Both the position numbers and the translations under genes were made by a program. Shown here one piece after another: positions 1 through 5,667 of a stretch of DNA of 14,722 bases. This stretch comes from Methanosarcinaceae archaeon (GTDB lineage: Archaea; Halobacteriota; Methanosarcinia; Methanosarcinales; Methanosarcinaceae). The notes below the pieces were generated by a model that made no database searches, was not told where the DNA came from, and worked only from the letters and a program-made list of their open reading frames with translations. The stretch spans positions 1 through 14,722 of the forward strand of contig JAUWBW010000014.1 in NCBI GenBank assembly GCA_030609665.1, read 5' to 3'. How positions within the stretch are numbered: position 1 is the stretch's first letter; each line of letters opens with the position of its first letter.

Positions 1-228
1 GTCAATCTCAAGGGATTGTGCAATATCGTCCAGATATTTGAGTATATGTTCCTCAAAAATCTCCAGGTCATCGATTTGAAGTCCACGTGTATTGATCGTC
101 GCCCCGCTGCAACCGCAAGGCAGTGCGAATCCATCCATCTCGATCAAAAATATAGGTTTCCCGAGCAGGTTTCTGAGTTTGTTCTCAAGCTCTCCGCGTG
201 ACGTTAATAATTGTTTTGTCAATGTCAT
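1..228 (-). CDS. Partial uncharacterised protein, N-terminal 76 residues
   Basis: This is the 5' part of a gene that runs off the left edge, so only the first 76 residues are visible. I do not recognise the family. The start ATG (226-228) overlaps the stop of the upstream U32-family gene in an ATGA arrangement, which strongly suggests translational coupling and a shared job. The visible protein is charged and looks soluble, with no signal peptide or membrane segment. It has a cysteine pair at residues 38 and 40 in a PCGCSG context, a possible metal or Fe-S site, or part of one completed downstream. The upstream purine run AGGGGAA is a weak ribosome site. The reading frame is open to the edge and the overlap is clear, so I trust the gene but offer no function. 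Confidence 0.7.
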   Translation of the reverse strand, partial: MTLTKQLLTSRGELENKLRNLLGKPIFLIEMDGFALPCGCSGATINTRGLQIDDLEIFEEHILKYLDDIAQSLEID

Positions 229-1259
229 TGTTGTTCCCCTATTGACTGTAATGGTCTTAATACCCGCTCTGTACCTTCATTCGTATATACCTGTGTAATT
301 TTGTCTGTCAAACGTTTGCAGTAACCGCACCGTTTGCACACCTTCTCACACTGTTTCCACTGCGAAAGAGCACCATCAAGTTCCTTATTCGGAATATAGA
401 ACAGGTCTTTTAAGTCCTTTGGACAATCCAGCAGGTCCATAAGATTACCATCATAACTCTCATTTGCATAAGCATTAACAACGTTCAATGTCCAGTTCAC
501 AAAATGAGTTCTTCCACCGATCTTGAATATATCAGTTATGTGCTTATACTCTTTAAGATCTTCAGGTCTGATCCATGGTGATTTGATTAACTGTTCAGGG
601 TCCTGTATCCTTAGTGAAAGGCACTTGTAATAATAATAGTCATCAGTGACATTTGGTTTCGGTCCGGGTCCGTTTGCGTGCGAGAAAAAATTAAAGTGCG
701 CATACCTGAACGGACACTGGTAAAGGCATCCTTCATTGACTAACAACTTCAGGTCACATGATACGGATTCCTTGATCGCTTCCAATTTATCAAAATGCCT
801 GTTGACCGCAGAATCTATTACGATCGTGTCTGCTCCCAGATCTTCATAGAACTCAGCCTTTTGCGGTGAATCCACGAACGAAAGCACCGACACAACAACT
901 TCCATGTCATAGTCCCTTGCAAGCATTTCCACAAGGTATGGGTCTGCAACAGTTATGGAATCAATTCCAATATCGTTGAGTCTGTTAAAATACCAGTCAA
1001 TAGATCGGTAACCTTCAGGTGTAAGATGTTGCCCGCCCATGCATGAACTGTTAAGGATAATTTCAAGTTTTACGCCCTTCTCATGTGCATATTCAGTCTG
1101 CTGTGCAATATCCTCAAGTTTTGGGGCACTTAAGTTCGTTCTTCCGGTACCGACATATTCGGGTGAACCTGCCATATAGACACCATAGATGTCATCAGAA
1201 CCTGCAAGTAGTTCTTCAAGTCCTTCAAGATGTCCGAGATGAGGTACATGCAGTTTCAT
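225..1259 (-). CDS. U32-family TIM-barrel protein with Cys-rich C-terminus
   Basis: A 344-residue protein resembling the peptidase U32 family (COG0826), a TIM-barrel family whose better-studied members (UbiU/UbiV, RlhA, TrhP) take part in oxygen-independent hydroxylation or RNA modification rather than proteolysis. The family-like signature is NEGCLYQCPFR at residues 175-185, giving Cys178 and Cys182, with Cys213 as a further candidate. The C-terminus adds a dense cluster, Cys304, Cys308, Cys311 and Cys314 (C-x3-C-x2-C-x2-C), suited to an Fe-S cluster or zinc. There is no signal peptide, so it should be cytoplasmic. The ATG at 1257-1259 has no clear Shine-Dalgarno sequence and may be leaderless. 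The stop overlaps the start of the next gene by 4 bp. The family call is from motif and overall sequence look; the substrate is unknown, and a role as a true protease is unlikely. Confidence 0.7.
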   Translation of the reverse strand: MKLHVPHLGHLEGLEELLAGSDDIYGVYMAGSPEYVGTGRTNLSAPKLEDIAQQTEYAHEKGVKLEIILNSSCMGGQHLTPEGYRSIDWYFNRLNDIGIDSITVADPYLVEMLARDYDMEVVVSVLSFVDSPQKAEFYEDLGADTIVIDSAVNRHFDKLEAIKESVSCDLKLLVNEGCLYQCPFRYAHFNFFSHANGPGPKPNVTDDYYYYKCLSLRIQDPEQLIKSPWIRPEDLKEYKHITDIFKIGGRTHFVNWTLNVVNAYANESYDGNLMDLLDCPKDLKDLFYIPNKELDGALSQWKQCEKVCKRCGYCKRLTDKITQVYTNEGTERVLRPLQSIGEQQ

Positions 1260-1274
1260 TACATGCTGGTAATC

Positions 1275-1282
1275 TTATAAAT
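1275..1282 (+). promoter_or_regulatory. TATA-like box in the divergent intergenic region
   Basis: The 90-bp gap between the divergent U32-family and TIM-barrel genes contains TTATAAAT, a good archaeal TATA-like element. Read on the plus strand it would place transcription start near 1304, giving a leader of about 45 nt for the TIM-barrel gene. Read on the minus strand it lies too close to the start at 1259, so that gene would need another box, perhaps the AT-rich stretch near 1288-1296. This is inference from spacing only. Confidence 0.3.
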
Positions 1283-1349
1283 TAGATAAGTATTTTGGTA
1301 GTCGGTCAAAATCACAACAATTATTACACCTGCTCGCACATATCACAAT

Positions 1350-2156
1350 ATGATAATTGGAGCTTCATCGTTTGCAGGCACGATTGAAGAGATCAAAGAC
1401 GAAGTGGGATCAATTGAGTTGTACATACCGAAACTTGGATTGTACAAAAAACATCAATTGCAGGATGATGTACTGGACAGCATCATGGATTCCCTCTCCA
1501 CATGCAACCTTGTAACCTCGATCCATGCTCCGTATTTTGCTGATGTTCCAACATACCCAAAAGAACTTGTTGTTGATACTGCCAACATGGGCCGCACACA
1601 TTTCCGGCTGATGGAAGAATCGATAGAACTTGCGAACCGGTTGGATTCAAAAGTTGTAGTAATTCACCCGGGAAGGATAAATGACAACCGAGATTTGTCA
1701 TTTTCAAAGATGGTCGAAAATCTAAAAGAACTTGCATTATTTGCTCATGATCGTGGTGTTATGCTCGGTCTTGAGAACAAGGAAGGCACAGACCACGGGA
1801 ACCTGTGTTGCGGGACAACCGAATTGTTAGAAGCTGTCAGGGCAGTGAATTCTCCCAATCTTGGTGTAACATTTGATGTTGGACATGCAAATCTTACGTG
1901 CGGCGGTGTTTCCGAAAAAGTGCGGGATTTTGCAAAAAGCCTTGACGGGCATGTAGTTCACATGCATTTGCATGACAATAATGGTGTGTGGACGGATGAA
2001 TATGCAGGAGATGTGCATATGGCTCCGGGCAGTGGAACTGTGGATTTCTCAGTGATCAATGAGATATCTGATTATCGCGGTATCTATAACCTAGAGGTGT
2101 TTTCAATGGATGATGTTGTTGCTGGAAAAGCCGTTATTAATAGAAAACTTCGATAG
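1350..2156 (+). CDS. Sugar phosphate isomerase/endonuclease IV-like TIM-barrel protein
   Basis: A 268-residue protein of the AP endonuclease 2/xylose isomerase-like TIM-barrel superfamily (COG1082 type). Metal-binding positions expected for the fold can be picked out: His59 (SIHAPYF), His106 (VIHPGR), Glu142 (LGLENK), Asp176 and His179 (TFDVGH), His206/His208 and Asp209 (HMHLHDN), and Glu249 (NLEVF). This arrangement supports a divalent-metal enzyme, either a sugar (phosphate) isomerase/epimerase or, less likely, an endonuclease; sequence alone does not separate these. The length fits the family and no export signal is present. The ATG at 1350 lacks a clear ribosome site. The gene is divergent from the U32-family gene and convergent with the stress-protein gene; its TAG stop forms the first bases of the adjacent 13-bp repeat array. 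Confidence 0.75.
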   Translation: MIIGASSFAGTIEEIKDEVGSIELYIPKLGLYKKHQLQDDVLDSIMDSLSTCNLVTSIHAPYFADVPTYPKELVVDTANMGRTHFRLMEESIELANRLDSKVVVIHPGRINDNRDLSFSKMVENLKELALFAHDRGVMLGLENKEGTDHGNLCCGTTELLEAVRAVNSPNLGVTFDVGHANLTCGGVSEKVRDFAKSLDGHVVHMHLHDNNGVWTDEYAGDVHMAPGSGTVDFSVINEISDYRGIYNLEVFSMDDVVAGKAVINRKLR

Positions 2157-2205
2157 GAGATTTCAGTAGGAGATTTCGGTAGAAGTCTCCGATAGAAGTC
2201 TCCGA
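2154..2205. repeat. Four tandem 13-bp units forming a long hairpin between convergent genes
   Basis: Four contiguous 13-mers: TAGGAGATTTCAG (2154-2166), TAGGAGATTTCGG (2167-2179), then TAGAAGTCTCCGA twice (2180-2192 and 2193-2205). Units 1-2 are near reverse complements of units 3-4. The inner stem pairs 2169-2177 with 2182-2190 around a 4-nt loop, and the outer stem pairs 2156-2164 with 2195-2203; each is 9 bp with one G-U wobble. The array begins exactly at the stop codon of the upstream gene and sits between two convergent genes, so it may act in 3'-end formation or transcript protection. Confidence 0.8.
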
Positions 2206-2247
2206 TAAGTTAAAACATGGTCAAAAGTGAGGAAACTGTATCGCTTT

Positions 2248-2658
2248 TCACTCTTTGTATTTAGGTGGGACAACAAGAACAAGCCTGTTAGATGTCTGAA
2301 GCACTTTCTCTGTTACTGACCCCATGATCTTTTTAAGTCCTGTATTACCACGGGTCCCCATTATGATCTTGTCAATATCTCTTTGGTTTGCAACATCTAC
2401 TATCGTCTCAGGGGCATTTCCATCCTTGATAACACATTCAATGCGTTTTTCATCACAACCAACATCTTTCAAAATATCGCGAACAGATGAGAGTATATTC
2501 TCTGCACCCTTATTGCGCCATTTCTTTCTCCCGACTCCCGTATCTGTAACTACATGAAGTAGCAAAATATCAGAATCGTATTGTAATGCCATTTTTCCGG
2601 CAACTTTTGCAGCGTTTGCTGAGTAATCTGACCCATCGATTGGAATTAGAAGTTTCAT
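2248..2658 (-). CDS. Universal stress protein (UspA family)
   Basis: A 136-residue single-domain cytoplasmic universal stress protein. It begins with the typical beta-strand MKLLIPIDGSDYS and ends with the nucleotide-loop region GTRGNTGLKKIMGSVTEKVL (residues 101-120) followed by the strand LVLVVPP. The family ATP-binding pattern is G-x2-G-x9-G-(S/T); here only eight residues separate the second glycine (104) from Gly113-Ser114, one fewer than in the classic ATP-binding member MJ0577. ATP binding is therefore likely but not assured. Function is probably a general stress or energy-state adaptor; its partner is unknown. There is no ribosome site before the ATG at 2656-2658, and a TATA-like box is well placed for a leaderless transcript. 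It converges with the TIM-barrel gene. Confidence 0.9.
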   Translation of the reverse strand: MKLLIPIDGSDYSANAAKVAGKMALQYDSDILLLHVVTDTGVGRKKWRNKGAENILSSVRDILKDVGCDEKRIECVIKDGNAPETIVDVANQRDIDKIIMGTRGNTGLKKIMGSVTEKVLQTSNRLVLVVPPKYKE

Positions 2659-2675
2659 TTCAGGCTTGGATTAAT

Positions 2676-2690
2676 GTTAAATATTTTAAA
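2676..2690 (-). promoter_or_regulatory. Promoter of the universal stress protein gene
   Basis: On the minus strand this reads TTTAAAATATTTAAC, a TATA-like box centred near 2683. Transcription would start about 25-26 bp downstream, essentially at the ATG (2658), consistent with a leaderless mRNA and the absence of a Shine-Dalgarno sequence. Confidence 0.45.
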
Positions 2691-2758
2691 GATATTGGAA
2701 TCATTGCACGGGTAAAACATTGGTTGCAATACAAATGAAATAGGTTATGTGATTCACA

Positions 2759-3226
2759 ATGAACAGGTATCAAAAATTCAAAAAAATGGATAACAAGAGT
2801 TATTCTGATGTAACTCGTTTTTTAAAACAGACAACACATCTAACCGCACGCGAATGGATGATTGCCCGCCTTTGTGCAGACTTTAAGAATATCTCAAACC
2901 AATCAGAGATGACATGGATTGGCGAGAATCTTCCGGATCTTGTACCTTTCATGGATGAACCATATTCGCGGCAGGAAGTGTCAAATGCTCATGCAACATT
3001 CAAAAAAAAGGTGCAGCGCAGTGGCACGACTTTTTTCTATGCATATTATGCAGGGCTGATTAGTAAAGACGAGATAATTCCCATTATTCATACCATTGTA
3101 TCCGATATCCAAAAACTGATGGAAACCGAAGGTGGCGAAGTATCAAATGAACACGCAACAGAGGTTCAGCAGGTAATTGCAGATGTGCTTCGCAGGATGA
3201 ATCTTTCTATGTATGGTGACGAATGA
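2759..3226 (+). CDS. Conserved archaeal protein, DUF5806-like
   Basis: A 155-residue protein that I match from memory to a conserved family of haloarchaea and Methanosarcinales (DUF5806). Shared features are the opening YQKFKKMDNKSY, the segment TAREWMIARLCADF (residues 34-47), the stretch WIGENLPDLVPFM, and FKKKVQRSGTTFFYAYYAG. The fold looks mainly alpha-helical and soluble, with no cysteine-rich or catalytic motif visible. No function is known to me; the helix pattern could suit a small DNA- or RNA-associated regulator, but that is a guess. The ATG at 2759 has no clear ribosome site; Met10 is an alternative start, but similarity to the family appears to begin before it. The gene stands alone on the plus strand and is followed by an oligo-T terminator. 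Confidence 0.75.
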   Translation: MNRYQKFKKMDNKSYSDVTRFLKQTTHLTAREWMIARLCADFKNISNQSEMTWIGENLPDLVPFMDEPYSRQEVSNAHATFKKKVQRSGTTFFYAYYAGLISKDEIIPIIHTIVSDIQKLMETEGGEVSNEHATEVQQVIADVLRRMNLSMYGDE

Positions 3227-3236
3227 ATGATCCAAG

Positions 3237-3252
3237 TATATTTTTTTCATTT
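3237..3252 (+). terminator. Oligo-T terminator after the DUF5806-like gene
   Basis: A T-rich run (seven T at 3241-3247, then CATTT) begins about 11 bp after the stop at 3226. Archaeal RNA polymerase terminates at such tracts without needing a hairpin. Confidence 0.5.
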
Positions 3253-3256
3253 CAAC

Positions 3257-3283
3257 CGCAGATTAACGCAAATGCACGCAGAT
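3257..3283. repeat. Three CGCA(G/A)AT units at exact 10-bp spacing
   Basis: CGCAGAT occurs at 3257-3263 and 3277-3283, and CGCAAAT at 3267-3273, so the three units repeat at exactly one helical turn. Similar CGCAGATTAACGCAGAT-like strings occur as dispersed intergenic repeats in many prokaryotes; this is recognition from memory, not a search. Confidence 0.6.
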
Positions 3284-3319
3284 GTTGTGATACGGGAGAG
3301 TGATTATTTCGAGTCTTTC

Positions 3320-3350
3320 AAACACAGATTTCACCTAAATATCTGTGTTT
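3320..3350. repeat. Perfect 10-bp inverted repeat
   Basis: AAACACAGAT (3320-3329) and ATCTGTGTTT (3341-3350) are exact reverse complements around an 11-nt loop. The arms contain the ACAGAT string that resembles the nearby CGCAGAT repeats, so both may belong to one repeat element. It lies about 94 bp after the plus-strand gene, beyond its oligo-T terminator. Confidence 0.7.
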
Positions 3351-3714
3351 AAAAAATAATTGGAAAATGGGACAGTGCCGTATATGCATGGAATACATGT
3401 TTTGAGTATACAATTTGCCAACTTCGGCAGAAAATAGACATGCATCTTTATGAACCATTTGTCTACAAATTCAGAAAACCACTATCATACGACATGATTT
3501 CATGTTTAAGAAAAAGATTTGTTTTCAAAATATACCTGCGGAAAGTGCGTTTCAAGTAATCAAATACAAATTAACAACTAACATCCTATTGATACTAATA
3601 TCCAGTCAATCCTATCCATAATATTTTGAATGGAAAAAAATGGTGCAGGAAACATTACTGACCCACACGATGTTAAGGAAAGCCAAAAGAATTTGAAAAT
3701 CATCTAAATGCAAA

Positions 3715-3870
3715 TCATCTCCTTCCTCTCCCTCTCCTACCTCCTCTGCGATTTGCTACCAATTGTACACGGTTCATATATCCGGGTTCATCATTGCCTG
3801 AGCAATATCCTGCTCCTCTTCCTGTACCGGAACCCATTCCTCGGGGTCCTGTTCTGTCACCGCCTGGCAT
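3715..3870 (-). CDS. 51-aa glycine/arginine-rich DUF5320-like protein
   Basis: A small gene beginning at ATG 3868-3870 and ending at TGA 3715-3717. The protein opens with MPGGDRTGPRGMGSGTGRG, the characteristic start of small DUF5320-type proteins that often sit beside DUF134 regulators and NifX/NifB-like or Mrp-type ATPase genes in anaerobes. It has one cysteine (residue 23, in AGYCSGN) and ends in a strongly basic tail of glycine and arginine. A ribosome site AGGAG at 3882-3886 lies 11 nt upstream. It follows the DUF134 fusion gene by 27 bp and is very likely co-transcribed with it. The opening is closely similar to the linker inside that upstream protein. Its function is unknown; coding status rests on the family-like start, ribosome site and context. 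Confidence 0.75.
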   Translation of the reverse strand: MPGGDRTGPRGMGSGTGRGAGYCSGNDEPGYMNRVQLVANRRGGRRGRGRR

Positions 3871-3897
3871 AGTTCAATCATCTCCTGTTTAAATATT

Positions 3898-4404
3898 TCA
3901 CATTCGTATCATCATTGTCCCACATTCCGGACATTTGGTCTGAGCACACGACGTACCCGGTTGATGAATTTGTTCATAATTGCAGTTCGGACATTTGCAT
4001 TTTCCTTCAGGTCCGCCGAATCCACCGCCACGACCTCCGCCGCCGCGCTGTCCTCTTCCACGACCTTGCAGATTTCCACTGCCCTGTCCCACGGGTCCTG
4101 TTCCATTCATACCTGGCATTGTATAGTTTCCTCCTTGTATATTGATTTCTTTTCCATTTACCAGAGCGTCAGTAATATTATCCAATGCTCTTCGCAATGT
4201 CCTTTGAAATGTAGACTGGTGAATATGCATTCTAAGAGCTGCATTACTTTGATTCAACTTCTCAAGATAACATAGCCTCAGTGCTTCGAGTTCGTCAATA
4301 GTTATATTGACTTTCTCAGGAATGTTTGTTGAAACTCCTGAAGGCCTATAGTGTCTTGCATTGTGTTCAAAGTCCACCATTCGTCTTTTTCTTGGGCGTA
4401 CCAT
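3898..4404 (-). CDS. DUF134 helix-turn-helix regulator fused to DUF5320-like segment and Cys ribbon
   Basis: A 168-residue protein in three parts. Residues 1-90 form a DUF134 (UPF0251) domain, a predicted DNA-binding helix-turn-helix protein: it opens MVRPRKRR and contains ITIDELEALRLCYLEKLNQ and QSTFQRTLRRAL. Residues 96-132 are glycine-rich and start MPGMNGTGPVGQG, like the separate protein encoded downstream. Residues 136-168 form a cysteine ribbon, with Cys136, Cys138, Cys141, His147, Cys153, Cys158 and Cys161 ending CPECGTMMIRM, likely a zinc or Fe-S site. I chose the ATG at 4402-4404 rather than 4411-4413 because DUF134 proteins begin with this M-x-R-P-R-K pattern and because the TATA box would start transcription near 4406. 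A palindrome overlaps the start, suggesting autoregulation. A strong ribosome site inside the gene precedes Met96. Function beyond DNA binding is inferred. Confidence 0.85.
   Translation of the reverse strand: MVRPRKRRMVDFEHNARHYRPSGVSTNIPEKVNITIDELEALRLCYLEKLNQSNAALRMHIHQSTFQRTLRRALDNITDALVNGKEINIQGGNYTMPGMNGTGPVGQGSGNLQGRGRGQRGGGGRGGGFGGPEGKCKCPNCNYEQIHQPGTSCAQTKCPECGTMMIRM
4130..4136 (-). promoter_or_regulatory. Internal ribosome binding site inside the DUF134 fusion gene
   Basis: AAGGAGG lies 10 nt upstream of the in-frame Met96 codon (4117-4119), which begins the DUF5320-like part. Translation from here would give a separate 73-residue protein with the glycine-rich region and cysteine ribbon. 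The downstream stand-alone gene has its own site at nearly the same distance (11 nt). Confidence 0.6.
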
Positions 4405-4426
4405 ATTATGCATTATTATGCATAAT
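4405..4426. promoter_or_regulatory. Palindromic operator at the DUF134 gene start
   Basis: ATTATGCAT (4405-4413) and ATGCATAAT (4418-4426) form a perfect 9-bp inverted repeat with a 4-bp spacer. The two ATGCAT cores are 10 bp apart, so both face the same side of the helix, as for a dimeric regulator. It lies between the TATA box and the predicted transcription start, a position suited to repression; autoregulation by the DUF134 protein is the simplest inference. Confidence 0.6.
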
Positions 4427-4428
4427 GG

Positions 4429-4435
4429 TATATAA
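4429..4435 (-). promoter_or_regulatory. TATA box of the DUF134 gene
   Basis: The minus strand reads CTTATATACC here, a clean archaeal TATA box. Its centre near 4432 predicts transcription start around 4406, two bases before the ATG at 4404, so the mRNA would be nearly leaderless. Confidence 0.6.
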
Positions 4436-4539
4436 GGGTGACCAGTCTACAAAGAAAACATTTAAAATAACGTCAGCAAGTAGAAAGCTATGCTGCATTT
4501 ATTGGTGGAAGAATAGGAACGCGCAGTGCATATCCCTCC

Positions 4540-4926
4540 TTATCGTTGCAGCATATTGAAATTAACCGCAGGTGAACGTACCGTTATACCCTTCGCTTCA
4601 AGATTTAGCAACCGCTTCTTCAACTCAACCCCACCACTGTATCCCCCAATACCGGATCTTGCAACCACCCTGTGACAAGGAATTACAATCGGATACGGAT
4701 TTTTGGACAATGCCTGCCCCACGGACCGTGCTCCCCCACTTCTGCCGATGCGGTCTGCGAGTTCGGAATAAGTGATGGTCGTGCCATAAGGGATTTTCCG
4801 TGTCTCATTTAACACATCTTGCTCAAATTCAGTGAGATTGGACAGATCCGGTTCGTATTTTAAAAAATCAACCTTCTTGCCCTTCAAGTATCTTGAAATA
4901 TCCCTGTAAAGATCATCAGAGTTCAT
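4540..4926 (-). CDS. ogt: Methylated-DNA-protein cysteine methyltransferase
   Basis: A 128-residue alkyltransferase that removes alkyl groups from O6-alkylguanine in DNA by irreversible transfer to its own cysteine. The active-site motif IPCHRV is present with nucleophile Cys84 and His85. The helix-turn-helix segment TTITYSELADRIGRSGGARSVGQAL includes Arg67, in the position of the arginine finger that flips the base, and GIGGYSGG (92-99) follows the active site as usual. At 128 residues it is shorter than typical Ogt/MGMT proteins because the N-terminal domain is nearly absent, as in other short archaeal members. The ATG at 4924-4926 lies 6 bp after the metalloprotease stop, so co-transcription is likely; the ribosome site is weak. 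The about 115 bp downstream of it, before the DUF134 gene, holds no gene. Confidence 0.93.
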   Translation of the reverse strand: MNSDDLYRDISRYLKGKKVDFLKYEPDLSNLTEFEQDVLNETRKIPYGTTITYSELADRIGRSGGARSVGQALSKNPYPIVIPCHRVVARSGIGGYSGGVELKKRLLNLEAKGITVRSPAVNFNMLQR

Positions 4927-4932
4927 AATTGC

Positions 4933-5658
4933 TCATAAACGTCCACTCTCGCCAAACAATTCTATCTCAAGCTGTTCCCTTTTTCGCTTATAACGTCGCC
5001 AGCTAACAAGCAAAAACCCAATCGCTACCAAAGAAACAACGCCAAAGACCAACAAGATCGGACGTGTTGCACTCAGCAATAATGGATTCACACTGTCCCT
5101 CTCCTCGTATGTAGGATACATGATATCCTTCCTGTCATTACTGTGCGCAAGCCCCAGCGCATGACCCAATTCGTGCTTTGTGACCAAAAACATATTCAGA
5201 TCCCCATACTGGCGCCATGCATTACCTTGGTAATTCCCGACCTCAAGCACAATATCACCACGTTGGTACATCCCATTGACCTCATATGAACTCCAAAAAC
5301 CTGCAACACCTTCTTTGGCACCTGTTGCCTCTTCAATATTCTCAACCCACATAATACGTATATCCGCATCATCCGTATCAACGATCTCAAAATCCGGTGT
5401 AAAGTCTAGTTTTCCATTGCCACCATTCTCCCAATACAAAAGAGCAGATTCAACCTGCGTGCGATAGGTTGGACTATAATGTGGCGGAACATCCACATCA
5501 TCAATAAAAACCGTGATTGGAGAATGATCCCATGGGACATCCAATAACTTTGGATATTCAGCAGAAGCTGATGCAAACTGTGATACAGATATAAGAACTA
5601 AAAAAGTAATAATAACAATTGCAACATCATGCTTCTTTTCTGACATGATATTTTTCAC
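4933..5658 (-). CDS. Membrane-anchored matrixin-like zinc metalloprotease
   Basis: A 241-residue protein with the zinc-binding signature HELGHALGLAH at 162-172 (three histidines and catalytic Glu163) followed by a Met-turn candidate at Met180 in DIMYP, the metzincin/matrixin pattern (peptidase M10 type). A hydrophobic segment at about 12-32 with ASASA is a signal peptide. Residues 200-219 form a C-terminal membrane helix followed by the basic RRYKRKREQ, so the protease domain should face outside, anchored by the tail. The start is taken as GTG (5656-5658) because GAGG at 5664-5667 is 5 nt away; the ATG at 5644-5646 is poorly spaced from it. No propeptide cysteine switch is evident. It lies between the AhpD-like gene (9-bp gap) and ogt. 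The substrate is unknown; a cell-surface or secreted-protein role is inferred. Confidence 0.85.
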   Translation of the reverse strand: MKNIMSEKKHDVAIVIITFLVLISVSQFASASAEYPKLLDVPWDHSPITVFIDDVDVPPHYSPTYRTQVESALLYWENGGNGKLDFTPDFEIVDTDDADIRIMWVENIEEATGAKEGVAGFWSSYEVNGMYQRGDIVLEVGNYQGNAWRQYGDLNMFLVTKHELGHALGLAHSNDRKDIMYPTYEERDSVNPLLLSATRPILLVFGVVSLVAIGFLLVSWRRYKRKREQLEIELFGESGRL

Positions 5659-5663
5659 TTAAT

Positions 5664-5667
5664 CCTC
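5664..5667 (-). promoter_or_regulatory. Ribosome site deciding a GTG start
   Basis: GAGG directly after the AhpD-like stop is 5 nt from the GTG at 5658 but 17 nt from the in-frame ATG at 5646, which favours the GTG start for the metalloprotease. Confidence 0.45.

Larger units (their letters stand above)
3227..3714. other. Gene-free stretch of about 490 bp
   Basis: No convincing gene was found here. The stretch contains the oligo-T terminator, a 10-bp-period repeat at 3257-3283 and a perfect 10-bp hairpin at 3320-3350. The rest (3351-3714) is AT-rich with only very short open frames, the longest noted being 39 codons at 3440-3559 without a ribosome site. It may be the remains of a small mobile or repeated element, but no target duplication or transposase remnant is recognisable. 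Confidence 0.6.

Noticed and set aside
3440..3559. 39-codon plus-strand open frame in the gene-free stretch
   Set aside because: It has no ribosome site, a stop just upstream, no recognisable motif and an AT-rich composition; chance is the better explanation.
3912..4106. 64-codon minus-strand frame within the DUF134 fusion gene
   Set aside because: It is an out-of-frame reading of the glycine-rich linker and ribbon; the main frame carries the family motifs and a clean stop.
4411..4413. Upstream ATG as the DUF134 gene start
   Set aside because: It lies within the palindrome and probably before the transcription start; the family pattern begins at the next Met (4404).
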